From the NCBI RefSeq assembly GCF_001642025.1, contig NZ_LWHO01000005.1:121513-185512 (forward strand): a DNA stretch of 64,000 nucleotides, read 5' to 3'. The notes beneath the pieces are model-generated. The model was not told the origin of the DNA. It worked only from the letters and a program-made list of their open reading frames with translations, and did no database searches. The stretch is from Cutibacterium namnetense. GTDB lineage: Bacteria; Actinomycetota; Actinomycetes; Propionibacteriales; Propionibacteriaceae. Of this stretch, positions 40,987-50,611 are shown in pieces. Position numbers and translations under genes: made by a program. Position 1 is the stretch's first letter, and each line of letters begins with the position of its first letter.

Positions 40987-42890
40987 GACGCGGCGCTTCC
41001 CCCTGCGGCGCCCGGTTGATCGTTTTCGTCAGCGAACATCTCGTCAAGGAGGTGGGCGTACTTTTCAGCCACCACGCCACGACGCACCTTGAGGCTGGTC
41101 GTCACTGAGTGAGAATCCTCAGTCAGGTCGTGGTCAAGAATGGCAAATTTCTTGACGGTCTCCCAGCGTTCAAGCCGCGAATTTGCACGATCGACGTACC
41201 CCTGAATACTGCGCCGCACGCGTGGGTCTGCGGTAAGCTCGGCATAGCTGGCCTCAGCTTTACCATGTCTCTTACCCCAGGTCATGAGCGCGTCTTTATC
41301 GAGGGTGAGTAGGGCGACCGCGTACTTATGTCCCTCGCCAAGCACGACGGCGTTAGACAAATATGGGCAGTTGGCCATAAGAGTGGCTTCAACCTTCTGC
41401 GGGGCGACGTATTTACCACCAGAAGTTTTGAAGAGGTCCCGCTTGCGATCAGTGATGCGCAGGTAGTTCTCCTCATCGAATTCACCAATGTCACCGGTGT
41501 GGAACCAGCCATCGGTGAACGTCTCGGCAGTTTTCTCGGGCAGGTTGTGGTAGCCGCGAGCGACGATTGGTCCAGAAACCAACACCTCGCCGTCCGCCGC
41601 GATCCGCGTCAGGCATCCCGGCACGACCGGCCCAACAGTTCCCGTGCGAATAGCGGTGGGGCCGCTAAAGAAAGCAACCGCTCCAATCTCGGTGGCCCCG
41701 TACCCTTCAACAATGGGAATCCCGGCCGAGAAAAACCATTGCTGCACCTGCTCAGAGAGCTTGGCGCCACCAGAAACCATGAACTCAATCCCGCCGAGCT
41801 TGCGGCGCAAGGTGGAGAACACTAGGGCATCAGCGATCTTGCGCTTGGCGGCGAGGGTGGCCGGCAGACGGTCGCCGGCACGGCGATACTGCTGGGCGTC
41901 CCGGCCGGTAGCGAATGCCCACCGCGAGACTCGGCTCGTCAAACGCCCCTGCGGGGCGGCCGTCATGACTCCGGCACGGATTTTCTCAAAAATACGGGGC
42001 ACACCACACATGACTCGGGGTTTGACCTCGCCAAGGCTACGAGCCAACCGCGGGATGCGCGGCTCGACAGCCTGAGTCATGCCAATCTCCACGCAAATCG
42101 CGACCAGACACTTGCCGAAAGCGTGAGAAAGCGGCAACCACAGCAGATGAACGTCCCCGCCCCGCAACATGTCAAGGCTCTTCCATGCCTGCCCCATATA
42201 AGTCCAAGCCTGGTGAGTCAGTTCGACTCCCTTGGGGGTGCCAGTTGTGCCCGAGGTGTAGATGAGGGTGCACAGGTCGTCCGGCTCGATCGAGTCGATC
42301 ATGCGGCGGACGAGATCTGGCTCAGCAGCCAAACGACGTCGTCCCTTAGCAATAACGTCAGCCATAGTGGTGAGGCGGTCATCGCGGACCCCGGTCTGCT
42401 CGGAGTCGTCGACAAAGCTAATGATGTGTCGGACAACCGCGTCGACTTCCGGGCGCCCCTGGATCTTGGCGACTTGGGCCGTCGAGTCGACGAACAAGAT
42501 GGACGAGTCTGAGTCGACCAGGATGAAGCTGGCCTCTTGTGGCCCCGAATTCGGGTAGATCGTCGTAGTCGCGCCGCCTGCACAGGAAATGGCCATATCG
42601 GCGATGATCCACTCCGTACGAGTCCCAGAGAGCAGGGCGACGCGCCCCTCACGAGAAAGACCAAATTCGATCAGCCCGGCAGCAACCTCGTGGGCCTGGC
42701 GACGGAACTCAGCAAAGGTCATCGGAAGCCAGGTATTGGGCTCATCATCGGGGCCCGAAGGTGTCAAGAACGCAATCCGGTTGGGATGAGCATCTGCCTG
42801 ACGATCAAGCATCGCCCCAAAGTTCTTTGCCGAGGCTGCGAGGAGTTTCCTCTGCACAGCAAGAGTCTCTTCGTCACTGATACGGCTCAT
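40983..42890 (-). CDS. Long-chain fatty-acid-CoA ligase (FadD15-like)
   Basis: AMP-forming acyl-CoA synthetase of the ANL family, 635 aa. Motif TLIYTSGTTGTPKGVEL is the phosphate-binding loop. YGATEIGAV and the RITDRKRDLFKTSGGKYVAPQ hinge (catalytic Lys in the GGKYVAPQ area) are intact. The type resembles mycobacterial FadD15 and eukaryotic long-chain ligases. The ATG at 42890 is chosen because it sits 7 bases from GAGGAAAGG; an in-frame GTG at 42896 is less well spaced. It is divergent from the MarR regulator with an 92-base gap, a classic arrangement for local control. Confidence 0.93.
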   Translation of the reverse strand: MSRISDEETLAVQRKLLAASAKNFGAMLDRQADAHPNRIAFLTPSGPDDEPNTWLPMTFAEFRRQAHEVAAGLIEFGLSREGRVALLSGTRTEWIIADMAISCAGGATTTIYPNSGPQEASFILVDSDSSILFVDSTAQVAKIQGRPEVDAVVRHIISFVDDSEQTGVRDDRLTTMADVIAKGRRRLAAEPDLVRRMIDSIEPDDLCTLIYTSGTTGTPKGVELTHQAWTYMGQAWKSLDMLRGGDVHLLWLPLSHAFGKCLVAICVEIGMTQAVEPRIPRLARSLGEVKPRVMCGVPRIFEKIRAGVMTAAPQGRLTSRVSRWAFATGRDAQQYRRAGDRLPATLAAKRKIADALVFSTLRRKLGGIEFMVSGGAKLSEQVQQWFFSAGIPIVEGYGATEIGAVAFFSGPTAIRTGTVGPVVPGCLTRIAADGEVLVSGPIVARGYHNLPEKTAETFTDGWFHTGDIGEFDEENYLRITDRKRDLFKTSGGKYVAPQKVEATLMANCPYLSNAVVLGEGHKYAVALLTLDKDALMTWGKRHGKAEASYAELTADPRVRRSIQGYVDRANSRLERWETVKKFAILDHDLTEDSHSVTTSLKVRRGVVAEKYAHLLDEMFADENDQPGAAGGSAAS

Positions 42891-42982
42891 GAACACACCC
42901 TTTCCTCAGTCAAAGAATGACTTCTGCCACGCTATTGCATGTTTCATTGGCCGATCACCACAACTCCTGACATCAGCTATGG

Positions 42983-43573
42983 GTGATTGTCGACAAGAGC
43001 GGATCGGAAAACATTCCCCCCGGCACGGCTACGATGATGATTATGTCGCGGGGTGGCGCTGGGCGCAGCATTCATGAAGGTGCCAACGAGGCGTCTGATG
43101 ATGCCGATCCTCAGACGGACAGAGCAGCTGCGGCCCCCTGGTTGAGCATCGAGCAACAGCGTGTTTGGCGAGCATGGCTTCTTGGGTCCGCGCATATCGC
43201 CTCTCGTCTCTCGCAGGACCTGCGTCGCCATGGCCTGGAACTATGCGAATACGAGATTCTGGCGAGCCTCTCGGAGGCTGACGACTACGCGGTGCGGATG
43301 TCTGTGCTTGCCACCGAGGTGCATCAGTCGAGGTCCCGACTCACCCATACTGTTAAGCGGCTCGAAGCTCGCGGACTCGTTACACGAGAACCCGACGTCC
43401 GGGACCGTCGCGGTGTAGTAGCCCGGTTGAGTCCTGCCGGGATAGACCTGCTGCGCCAAGCGGCTCCTGACCACCTTCGTACAGTTCGTCACATTTTCGT
43501 CGACCCAGTCGATCCTGAGGACTTCGCAGCCATGGGACGGGCCATGAGAGCTGTTCTCTCCGTGCCAGACTGA
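42983..43573 (+). CDS. MarR-family transcriptional regulator
   Basis: Winged-helix DNA-binding protein that usually dimerises and is released by a small ligand. The helix-turn-helix covers ALASSLSEADDYAVRMSVLATEVHQSRSRLTHTVKRLEA-like sequence (here cited in short: EVHQSRSRLTHTVKRLE is the recognition helix). The wing DVRDRRGVVARLSPAG is typical. The start is uncertain: a GTG at 42983 gives 196 aa, while ATGs at 43034, 43037 and 43043 give a more usual length and none has a good ribosome site. The divergent fadD-thioesterase operon is its most likely target. It also reads directly into the FAD/Fe-S gene (4 bases apart), so it may control lactate or fatty-acid metabolism. Confidence 0.85.
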   Translation: MIVDKSGSENIPPGTATMMIMSRGGAGRSIHEGANEASDDADPQTDRAAAAPWLSIEQQRVWRAWLLGSAHIASRLSQDLRRHGLELCEYEILASLSEADDYAVRMSVLATEVHQSRSRLTHTVKRLEARGLVTREPDVRDRRGVVARLSPAGIDLLRQAAPDHLRTVRHIFVDPVDPEDFAAMGRAMRAVLSVPD

Positions 43574-43577
43574 GGCC

Positions 43578-46451
43578 ATGACGGCAACCACGGATATTCT
43601 CCAGGACTTCCGATCGACGCTGAGGGATCTAGATGCCTGCGCCGTGGACATCCTCGATAGTTCCCCGCTGGCACGCGCCCTCTACTCTTCCGATGCCTCG
43701 ATCTACCGCGTCGTCCCTACCGCGATCGCTCGTCCCCGTCACATTGACGAACTGTCTGCCCTCGTCACAGCCGCAAGCCAGGTAGGCCTGCCCATCACCA
43801 CCCGTGGGGCCGGCACGACCTGCGCTGGCAATGCAGTTGGCCCCGGGCTGGTTATCGATACTTCGGCCCACCTCAACCGCATACTCTCCCTCGATCCTCA
43901 GGCCCGTACCGCCGTCGTCGAGCCTGGTGTCGTTCAGGACTGGTTGCAGCACGCCGGGGCCCGGCACCGGTTGCGGTTCGGCCCGGACCCGTCCACGTCA
44001 ACACGTTGCACTATCGGCGGGATGATCGGCAATAACGCCTGCGGGCCGCGCGCGCTGGGATATGGCCGCACCGGGGACAATATTGTGGATCTCGATCTCC
44101 TCACCGCCGACGGTCATGTGACGACCCTGCGCCGCGGAGACCTCACTGTGCCGTTCGCCCAACGGCTGGTGGACTTGGCAGACGCGAACCTTGCGACGAT
44201 CCGGACAGAATTCGCGACCTTCTCCCGCCAAGTTTCCGGATACTCCTTGGAATGGCTGCTGCCGGAACGTGGCCGCAACTTTCCTGCCTTCATCGCGGGC
44301 ACCGAGGCCACACTGGGCATCGTGACGCGGGCTACCGTGCAACTAATGCGCGAGGCTGCCTACGCAGTCACAGTCGCGCTGGGATATCCGTCCATGCCCG
44401 AGGCCGCCGACGCCGTGACTGCCCTATTGCCTTTCTCCCCGGTCGCCTGCGAGGGGTTCGGACGCCGGATCGTCGACGTGGTTGCGCGTGCCGGACGCCC
44501 GGTGCCGGAGTTACCGCGCGGCGACGGCTGGATGTTCGTCGAGTTGCGAGGGGACGACGAGGCCGAGGTAGCTTCGCGAGCCCAGAAGCTGGTTGCCGCC
44601 AGCGGATGCCTCGAAGGATGGGTCGTTTCCGATCCTGGTCAGGCTGCGGCTCTGTGGAAGATCCGCGCGGATGGTGCGGGGCTCGCCGGAGTCAGCCTTA
44701 GCAAGCCGGCCTGGGCAGGATGGGAGGACTCCGCGGTTCCAGCCAACGACCTCGGGGCTTACCTGCGCGATTTCGAAGCCTTGTTGGATGACCACGGCCT
44801 GCATGGCCTGCCCTACGGACACTTCGGGGAAGGATGCCTGCACTGCCGCATCGATTTCCCCTTAGAGCAACCAGACGGCCCTCGGCGCTACCGCTCCTTC
44901 GTCACTGAGGCGGCTCACCTGGTGGCCCAGCACGGGGGCTCAGTCTCTGGGGAACACGGTGACGGCCGGGCCCGGTCTGCCCTGCTGGATTCGATGTACT
45001 CTCCCGACGCCCTGGAGCTGTTCTCCAAGGTCAAGGCCATCCTCGACCCGGACAACCTGTTTAACCCGGGTATTTTGGTGAATCCTGCACCGGTGGAGGC
45101 CAATATAAGGACCCACGAATCGGCTCTTTTCCCCATGACCATTTCTCATCCCGAATTCGCCGCCGATGTTCATCGCTGTACCGGGGTGGGCAAGTGCATC
45201 GCCCGTACCGCCCCTGGCGGGGTGATGTGTCCCTCATACCAGGCGTCCGGGCTCGAGGTTGATTCCACGCGCGGCCGAGCCAGCGTGCTCAAGGAAATGG
45301 TCAACGGCACTCTCATTAACGGCTGGGACTCTCCCGAGGTGGAACGGGCGCTGGACCTATGCATGGCGTGCAAGGGGTGCGCCCGAGATTGCCCCACCGG
45401 AATCGACATGGCCAGCTACCGCAGCACGGTTCTTGACGAAAAATACCGTCACCGCCCCCGCCCCCGCTCTCACCTGACGATGGGGCTGCTGCCCAGGTGG
45501 GAACGTTTGCTCAATCGGGTTCCAGGAGCGCCGTCGCTGGCTAACGCAGTGCTTTCGATGCCGGTCTTCGCACGTCTTGCTAGATGGACAGCCGGGGTGG
45601 ATCAGCGTCGTCCCCTCCCCCGATTCCAGCCCTCGGCCAGATTGGCCAGTCCGCAGGCCGCCCCGGCTAAGAAGATTGTGGCGGATCCGGAAACATCGCC
45701 TTCATCTGCCGCCGACTCACGTTTCCAGACGCGCTGCAACCACGACAAGGGCGACGTCGTGATCTGGGTAGATTCCTTCTCCGACATGCTCGAGGGGTCG
45801 GATCTCTCGGCGGTAGTCGCAGTGCTTGCTGACGCCGGTTATCACCCTAGGGTGCTCACCGACGACGTCTGCTGCGGGTTAACGTGGATCACTACCGGTC
45901 AACTCGACGGTGCTCGACGTCGGCTGCGCGCTGGCCTTGACGTATTGACTCCCCTGTCCGACGCCAATGTCCCCGTTGTCGGGTTGGAGCCGTCCTGCAC
46001 CACCGTCTGGCGTGATGACGCACTCCGCCTCCTGCCAGACGACCCACGTGTTCGGCGGGTTGCCCTGAACATGCATACCGTCGCCGAGATGTTGGAGGCA
46101 GCGAACTGGACCCCGCCATCTCTGGCCGGCCACACCATCGTCGCCCAACCGCACTGCCACCACGCATCGGTTCTCGGGTTCGGCCCGGACAAGCGACTTC
46201 TCGAGGCCGCCGGTGCCACCGTCACGGTGGTGAGCGGATGCTGTGGTTACGCCGGGAACTTCGGCGTCGAGAAGGGCCACTATGACTTCTCAGTGAAGGT
46301 TGCTCACAACGACCTGTTACCAGCTATTGAACAGGCCGGGCCCCAAGCCATCATCCTGGCCGACGGATTCTCGTGCCGACGCCAGGTCTCAGACCTGGCC
46401 GGACGACGTGCACTGACCCTCTCTGAGGTCTTCGCCTCGTACGTGAAGTAA
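43578..46451 (+). CDS. FAD- and Fe-S-containing D-lactate dehydrogenase-like oxidoreductase
   Basis: 957-aa membrane-associated fusion. The N-terminal PCMH FAD domain (GAGTTCAGNAVG, GGMIGNNACG) and FAD-oxidase C-terminal domain (HFGEGCLHCRIDFP, GEHGDGRAR) are followed by a two-cluster ferredoxin-like module (CTGVGKCIA, CMACKGCARDCPTGID) and two CCG domains (DDVCCGLTW, GCCGYAGNFG). This is the layout of quinone-linked D-lactate dehydrogenases and glycolate-oxidase-type enzymes. Lactate is a central propionibacterial substrate, which supports D-lactate as donor, but glycolate or other 2-hydroxyacids are possible. It is co-directional and almost abutting with the MarR gene; a strong hairpin follows the stop at about 120 bases. 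Confidence 0.9.
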   Translation: MTATTDILQDFRSTLRDLDACAVDILDSSPLARALYSSDASIYRVVPTAIARPRHIDELSALVTAASQVGLPITTRGAGTTCAGNAVGPGLVIDTSAHLNRILSLDPQARTAVVEPGVVQDWLQHAGARHRLRFGPDPSTSTRCTIGGMIGNNACGPRALGYGRTGDNIVDLDLLTADGHVTTLRRGDLTVPFAQRLVDLADANLATIRTEFATFSRQVSGYSLEWLLPERGRNFPAFIAGTEATLGIVTRATVQLMREAAYAVTVALGYPSMPEAADAVTALLPFSPVACEGFGRRIVDVVARAGRPVPELPRGDGWMFVELRGDDEAEVASRAQKLVAASGCLEGWVVSDPGQAAALWKIRADGAGLAGVSLSKPAWAGWEDSAVPANDLGAYLRDFEALLDDHGLHGLPYGHFGEGCLHCRIDFPLEQPDGPRRYRSFVTEAAHLVAQHGGSVSGEHGDGRARSALLDSMYSPDALELFSKVKAILDPDNLFNPGILVNPAPVEANIRTHESALFPMTISHPEFAADVHRCTGVGKCIARTAPGGVMCPSYQASGLEVDSTRGRASVLKEMVNGTLINGWDSPEVERALDLCMACKGCARDCPTGIDMASYRSTVLDEKYRHRPRPRSHLTMGLLPRWERLLNRVPGAPSLANAVLSMPVFARLARWTAGVDQRRPLPRFQPSARLASPQAAPAKKIVADPETSPSSAADSRFQTRCNHDKGDVVIWVDSFSDMLEGSDLSAVVAVLADAGYHPRVLTDDVCCGLTWITTGQLDGARRRLRAGLDVLTPLSDANVPVVGLEPSCTTVWRDDALRLLPDDPRVRRVALNMHTVAEMLEAANWTPPSLAGHTIVAQPHCHHASVLGFGPDKRLLEAAGATVTVVSGCCGYAGNFGVEKGHYDFSVKVAHNDLLPAIEQAGPQAIILADGFSCRRQVSDLAGRRALTLSEVFASYVK

Positions 46452-46571
46452 CAGCTCTCGCGTTCTATCTGCCATACCCAACTAGATAGACAGACGTACT
46501 AGCAACAGTCATGTTGTAGTCATGGAAGATAACCACTGACCGCCCGAATGGCTCAGGAGGCAACTAGTCTC

Positions 46572-46600
46572 GGTCCCGGGCTGGATGACAGTCCGGGACC
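46572..46600. terminator. Hairpin between convergent FAD oxidoreductase and ettA
   Basis: GGTCCCGG pairs perfectly with CCGGGACC over a 13-base loop. It lies in the 165-base gap between convergent genes. No long T-run. Confidence 0.5.
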
Positions 46601-46616
46601 GACTCATGCACTTCGC

Positions 46617-48302
46617 TCAGTCGCGGGTAAGCCGACGATGCTTCGAGGCGTGTGGACGCGCAGCCTCCGGGCCAAGTCGCTCGATCTTGTTGGCCTCGTA
46701 ATCAGCGAAGTTGCCCTCGAACCAGAACCAGCGTGGGATGCCATCCTCGTCCTCACCCTCCCAGGCCAGGATGTGAGTAGCAATGCGGTCCAGGAACCAG
46801 CGGTCGTGGGAGACCACCACGGCGCAGCCGGGGAATTCCAGTAGGGCATCCTCGAGGCTTGAGAGAGTCTCGACGTCGAGGTCGTTGGTCGGCTCGTCGA
46901 GGAGCAACACGTTGCCGCCCTGCTTGAGGGTGAGGGCCAGATTCAGACGGTTGCGCTCACCACCGGAGAGTACCCCTGCCGGCTTCTGTTGATCCGGTCC
47001 CTTGAACCCGAAACTAGCGACGTAAGCGCGCGATGGCTCCTCAAAGTTCGCGACCTTAATGTAGTCCAGCCCGTCGGAGACGACCTCCCAGACGTTCTTC
47101 TCTGGGTCGATACCGGTGCGGTTCTGGTCGACGTAGGAGAAGCTGACCGTCTCGCCAACTTTGAGGGAGCCAGAATCAGCCTTCTCGAGCCCAACGATGG
47201 TCTTAAACAGGGTCGTCTTGCCGACGCCGTTCGGGCCGATAACACCAACGATGCCGGCTCGCGGCAGGGTAAACGAGAGGTCCTTGATGAGGACGCGATC
47301 GCCGAATCCCTTGGAGAGATGCTCGGCTTCCAGCACGACGTTGCCCAGACGCGGGCCCGGCGGGATGTTGATTTCGGCGGTGTCGATCTTGCGGTTGCGC
47401 TCGGCCTCGGCAGCCATCTCCTCATAGCGGGCCAAGCGGGCCTTGTTCTTGGCCTGACGGGCCTTGGGCGAGGAGCGCACCCATTCCAGCTCCTTCTCGA
47501 GGATCTTGGCGCGTTTAGCGTCTTTCTTACCCTCGATCTGGAGACGCTTACGCTTGGTGTCCAGGTACGTCGAGTAGTTGCCCTCGTAGGGGTGCAACTG
47601 GCCGCGATCTACCTCACAGATCCACTCGGCGACGTGGTCAAGGAAGTAGCGGTCGTGAGTGACGGCTAGTACGGCTCCCGGATAGGACTTGAGGTGTCCC
47701 TCCAACCAGTTGACGGACTCGGCATCCAGGTGGTTGGTGGGCTCGTCGAGGAGCAGCAGGTCAGGCTGCTCGATCAGCAGCTTGCACAGCGCGACACGAC
47801 GCCGCTCACCGCCTGACAAGACGTCAACAGGGGCGTCGCCAGGGGGACACTGCAAGGCGTCCATGGCCTGCTCAAGACGGGTATCGATATCCCACGCGTT
47901 GGCGTTATCGAGCTCGGTCTGCAGCTCACCCATCTCGGCCATCAAGGCGTCAAAGTCGGCGTCAGGGTTGGCCATCTCGGCGGAGACTTCCTCGAACCGT
48001 GCCAGCTTGGCTTTGATGTCGCCAACGGCCTCTTCGACGTTCTCGCGAACAGTTTTGCCCTCGGTGAGCGGGGGCTCCTGAAGCAGGATTCCGACGGTGG
48101 CACCCTTAGCAAGGTTGGCATCGCCGTTATTAGGTTTATCGAGCCCAGCCATGAGCTTGAGCATCGTCGACTTGCCAGCGCCGTTCGGTCCGACAACACC
48201 AATCTTGGCGCCCGGGAAGAACGACAGCGTGACATTGTCAAGGATAACTTTGTCACCCACCGCCTTTCGGACGTTGTGCATGGTGTAGATGAACTCGGCC
48301 AT
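46617..48302 (-). CDS. ettA: Energy-dependent translational throttle protein EttA
   Basis: ABC-F protein that binds the ribosomal E site and gates the first peptide bond according to energy state. Two ABC domains in one 561-aa chain: Walker A GPNGAGKST and GPNGVGKTT, signatures LSGGERRRV and LSGGERNRL, with the arm/P-site-tRNA-interaction motif between them. The start MAEFIYTM(HNV) at 48302 matches the family and follows GGAGGA six bases away. It is not an exporter (no membrane domain). A convergent gene lies downstream, and Ssb is 121 bases upstream on the same strand. Confidence 0.95.
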   Translation of the reverse strand: MAEFIYTMHNVRKAVGDKVILDNVTLSFFPGAKIGVVGPNGAGKSTMLKLMAGLDKPNNGDANLAKGATVGILLQEPPLTEGKTVRENVEEAVGDIKAKLARFEEVSAEMANPDADFDALMAEMGELQTELDNANAWDIDTRLEQAMDALQCPPGDAPVDVLSGGERRRVALCKLLIEQPDLLLLDEPTNHLDAESVNWLEGHLKSYPGAVLAVTHDRYFLDHVAEWICEVDRGQLHPYEGNYSTYLDTKRKRLQIEGKKDAKRAKILEKELEWVRSSPKARQAKNKARLARYEEMAAEAERNRKIDTAEINIPPGPRLGNVVLEAEHLSKGFGDRVLIKDLSFTLPRAGIVGVIGPNGVGKTTLFKTIVGLEKADSGSLKVGETVSFSYVDQNRTGIDPEKNVWEVVSDGLDYIKVANFEEPSRAYVASFGFKGPDQQKPAGVLSGGERNRLNLALTLKQGGNVLLLDEPTNDLDVETLSSLEDALLEFPGCAVVVSHDRWFLDRIATHILAWEGEDEDGIPRWFWFEGNFADYEANKIERLGPEAARPHASKHRRLTRD

Positions 48303-48423
48303 CGGCACTCCTCCAGAATCTGCGAGAACGGGGCGGCCGGCACTTCACCGACCGCTGCACAGTATGCCAGCCGTTATAACGACTCCCGCCACCAACTCAT
48401 TCCCGAATCGACCCCAATCGGCC

Positions 48424-48879
48424 TCAGGAGCCAACCAAGTCGACGTCGCCGTCAACCACCTCGACCTCCTCATCGACCTCCTCAGGCGAATCTTGCACCA
48501 CCCGATCATCACCCAAGGGCGCCTCGGCACGTTTCTCGGGTCGACGGCACATGGCGGGCAACCGGGATAGGTCAGGTCCAACATTATGTGCAACGACAAT
48601 GAGTTGCTCGTGAGAGCCCTCATCGTCGATCCAACCGCGGGTACGAAGTCGCCCGGTCACCATCACCGGATCCCCCTTACGCAGGGAAATATGGCAGTTA
48701 TCAGCGAGTCGGCCATAGACGTGCACCGACATCCAGGTCGTCGTCCCATCGACCCACTCACCCTGCCTCATGACGCGAGGGGTGTGGGCAACCCGGAATC
48801 TGGCTCCCCGCCAACCCTCTCCGATTTTCATCTCGACGTCGGTTCCGAGGTTTCCGGTGAATGACACGTTTGCGTCCAT
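48424..48879 (-). CDS. ssb: Single-stranded DNA-binding protein paralogue
   Basis: 151 aa from the ATG at 48879, which follows AAAGGAG. The OB-fold is present (VSFTGNLGTDVEMKIG, GTTTWMSVHVYGRLADN and GDPVMVTGRLRTRGW), as in bacterial SSB. The C-terminal end is acidic (EEVDEEVEVVDGDVDLVGS) but lacks the usual DDDIPF tip used to recruit repair and replication proteins. It is therefore probably a second SSB (SsbB-type) rather than the essential one, which would lie elsewhere. It sits in a minus-strand run with the two dynamin-like GTPases and ettA. Confidence 0.9.
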   Translation of the reverse strand: MDANVSFTGNLGTDVEMKIGEGWRGARFRVAHTPRVMRQGEWVDGTTTWMSVHVYGRLADNCHISLRKGDPVMVTGRLRTRGWIDDEGSHEQLIVVAHNVGPDLSRLPAMCRRPEKRAEAPLGDDRVVQDSPEEVDEEVEVVDGDVDLVGS

Positions 48880-48997
48880 CTGTGAGCTCCTTTCACTCAC
48901 ATACGGTTATCGGCACAACTCCCGAAATCCGCCAAACAATATCTCAGTTGTGGATAACCTCCAGGCGACACCATTCAGCAACTGTGGATAACGACGG

Positions 48998-50611
48998 TCA
49001 AGACGCTTTCGCCACGATCTTCGCTACCTCGTCGTGGCGAGCCAACTCGGCATTTACCGGATCAATGACCGACTGCCACGCGACGTCAGTGAGATTAGCC
49101 CGCAATTCAGAGCTGGCATGACGTGCGGCAACTCGGGCATCGGCCTGCACACCAACCTGACACAACAGAGAAACCACAATCCCCGCAATAACCCCACCCA
49201 GAACCATAAGGGTCGGCACAGGGAAGTGATGCCATCTCACCGGCGGAAGCCGAAACTGGAAGTAGGCACTCAGGACATCGACGGCGAGCCATGCCAGCCC
49301 GACTACCACGATGACCATGAGGATCCACTGCACCACGGTCACAAGCTTCCACCAGCCAGTGCCGTGGTGTACTCCCAGATCAGTGGACGCGACGGCCCGG
49401 TCGATGTCGTCGGGAAGGTTTGTGCGATGGGACAGCGATGCCGCACGCACCGCATCGGCCCAGGGGCGCGGAAGTCCTTCAGATGCTTCCGACGCCAACG
49501 CACGCACTGCGGTATCGATTTTGGCTCCAGCGACCCCAACTCGCGCCGTCAAAGCGCTGCGCTGTACATCAGTGGGTTCTGTGCCACCTGCCAGTTCCTT
49601 CTTCCGTGTGGCGCCCAAGTCCAGATGCAACCGGTGCAGCGGGTCCGGGCGAAGCCTCGATACCCACGCTGTCACCGGCCAGCCGGTAGCCCGATGCCCC
49701 CTCTTGCGATAGGCATCCCGAGTCGCTTCGACGACTGGTTCGACGCCGCCGGCGGTGCACAGAGCCGCAATCAACTGATCGACCGAGCCCTGACTCACCT
49801 GACCCGCCGCGTCTCCGGTTGCCTCCGCCAGGCATTGCGAGACATTGTCGAGATCAGCGTGCAGCCGGGCCGCTTGGGTCTTCTTGGCACGTACAGTGCG
49901 AGCCAGCGATACCCGCATGTCCTCCACGCCCTCACCTGTGGTCGCTGAAATTGCCATGATCTTGGCTTTTCCTAGGCCCTCAGAATCCAGCAGGCGACGA
50001 AGATCGCGCAGACAGTTTTTACGCTGCTCACGGTCAAGGCGGTCAACCTGATTGAGAACCACCGTCATGACCTCAGAGTGGCTAGCCAACGGCGTCAGAT
50101 AGCGGGTGTGCAAAGCGGCGTCGGCATACTTCTGCGGGTCGACTACCCACACGATCATGTCGACCATCTCGACAAGCCGGTCGACCTCGAGCCGGTGCTC
50201 GATGCGCACCGAGTCGTGGTCTGGCAGGTCCAGTAACACCAAACCATCGAGAGCATCCTCACTACCCATGTGGTGACGACGAAGAACGTCTAGCCAATCC
50301 AACAAGGCCTCCGCCGATTCCGACCCCCATACCGCAGCGGTGGCCTTGGACGTCGTCGGACGCCGCACCCCAGGATCGGCCAGCTCTGCACCTGCCAAGG
50401 CATTAAACGTCGAGGACTTCCCTGAGCCCGTCGCTCCGGCAAGAGCAATGACGGTGTGGTCTCCGCCAATTCGGCAGCGCTGATCGGCCCGTTCCACAAC
50501 GCCACGAGCTCGAGCCACGACGTCGTCAGGGATGCGTCCTTCAGACAGGTCAACCGCTCGGGTCAGTAGGTCGATACGTTCAGCAAGGTCGACGCGACGT
50601 CGCCTCATCAT
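48998..50611 (-). CDS. Dynamin-like/YfjP-type GTPase with membrane segments
   Basis: 537 aa. The G domain shows P-loop GATGSGKSS, switch region VLLDLPDHDS (G3 DxxG) and NQVD (G4). A long helical middle is followed by two adjacent hydrophobic segments (QWILMVIVVVGLAWLAV and PTLMVLGGVIAGIVVSLL). Membrane-embedded large GTPases of this type remodel or fuse membranes in other bacteria (DynA/DynB, IniA/IniC). The start overlaps the stop of the upstream GTPase by four bases, so both are produced in equal amounts. No specific role can be named. Confidence 0.85.
   Translation of the reverse strand: MMRRRRVDLAERIDLLTRAVDLSEGRIPDDVVARARGVVERADQRCRIGGDHTVIALAGATGSGKSSTFNALAGAELADPGVRRPTTSKATAAVWGSESAEALLDWLDVLRRHHMGSEDALDGLVLLDLPDHDSVRIEHRLEVDRLVEMVDMIVWVVDPQKYADAALHTRYLTPLASHSEVMTVVLNQVDRLDREQRKNCLRDLRRLLDSEGLGKAKIMAISATTGEGVEDMRVSLARTVRAKKTQAARLHADLDNVSQCLAEATGDAAGQVSQGSVDQLIAALCTAGGVEPVVEATRDAYRKRGHRATGWPVTAWVSRLRPDPLHRLHLDLGATRKKELAGGTEPTDVQRSALTARVGVAGAKIDTAVRALASEASEGLPRPWADAVRAASLSHRTNLPDDIDRAVASTDLGVHHGTGWWKLVTVVQWILMVIVVVGLAWLAVDVLSAYFQFRLPPVRWHHFPVPTLMVLGGVIAGIVVSLLCQVGVQADARVAARHASSELRANLTDVAWQSVIDPVNAELARHDEVAKIVAKAS

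Noticed and set aside
46989..47669. 226-codon plus-strand frame opposite ettA
   Set aside because: Antisense to a firmly assigned ABC-F gene with no ribosome site.
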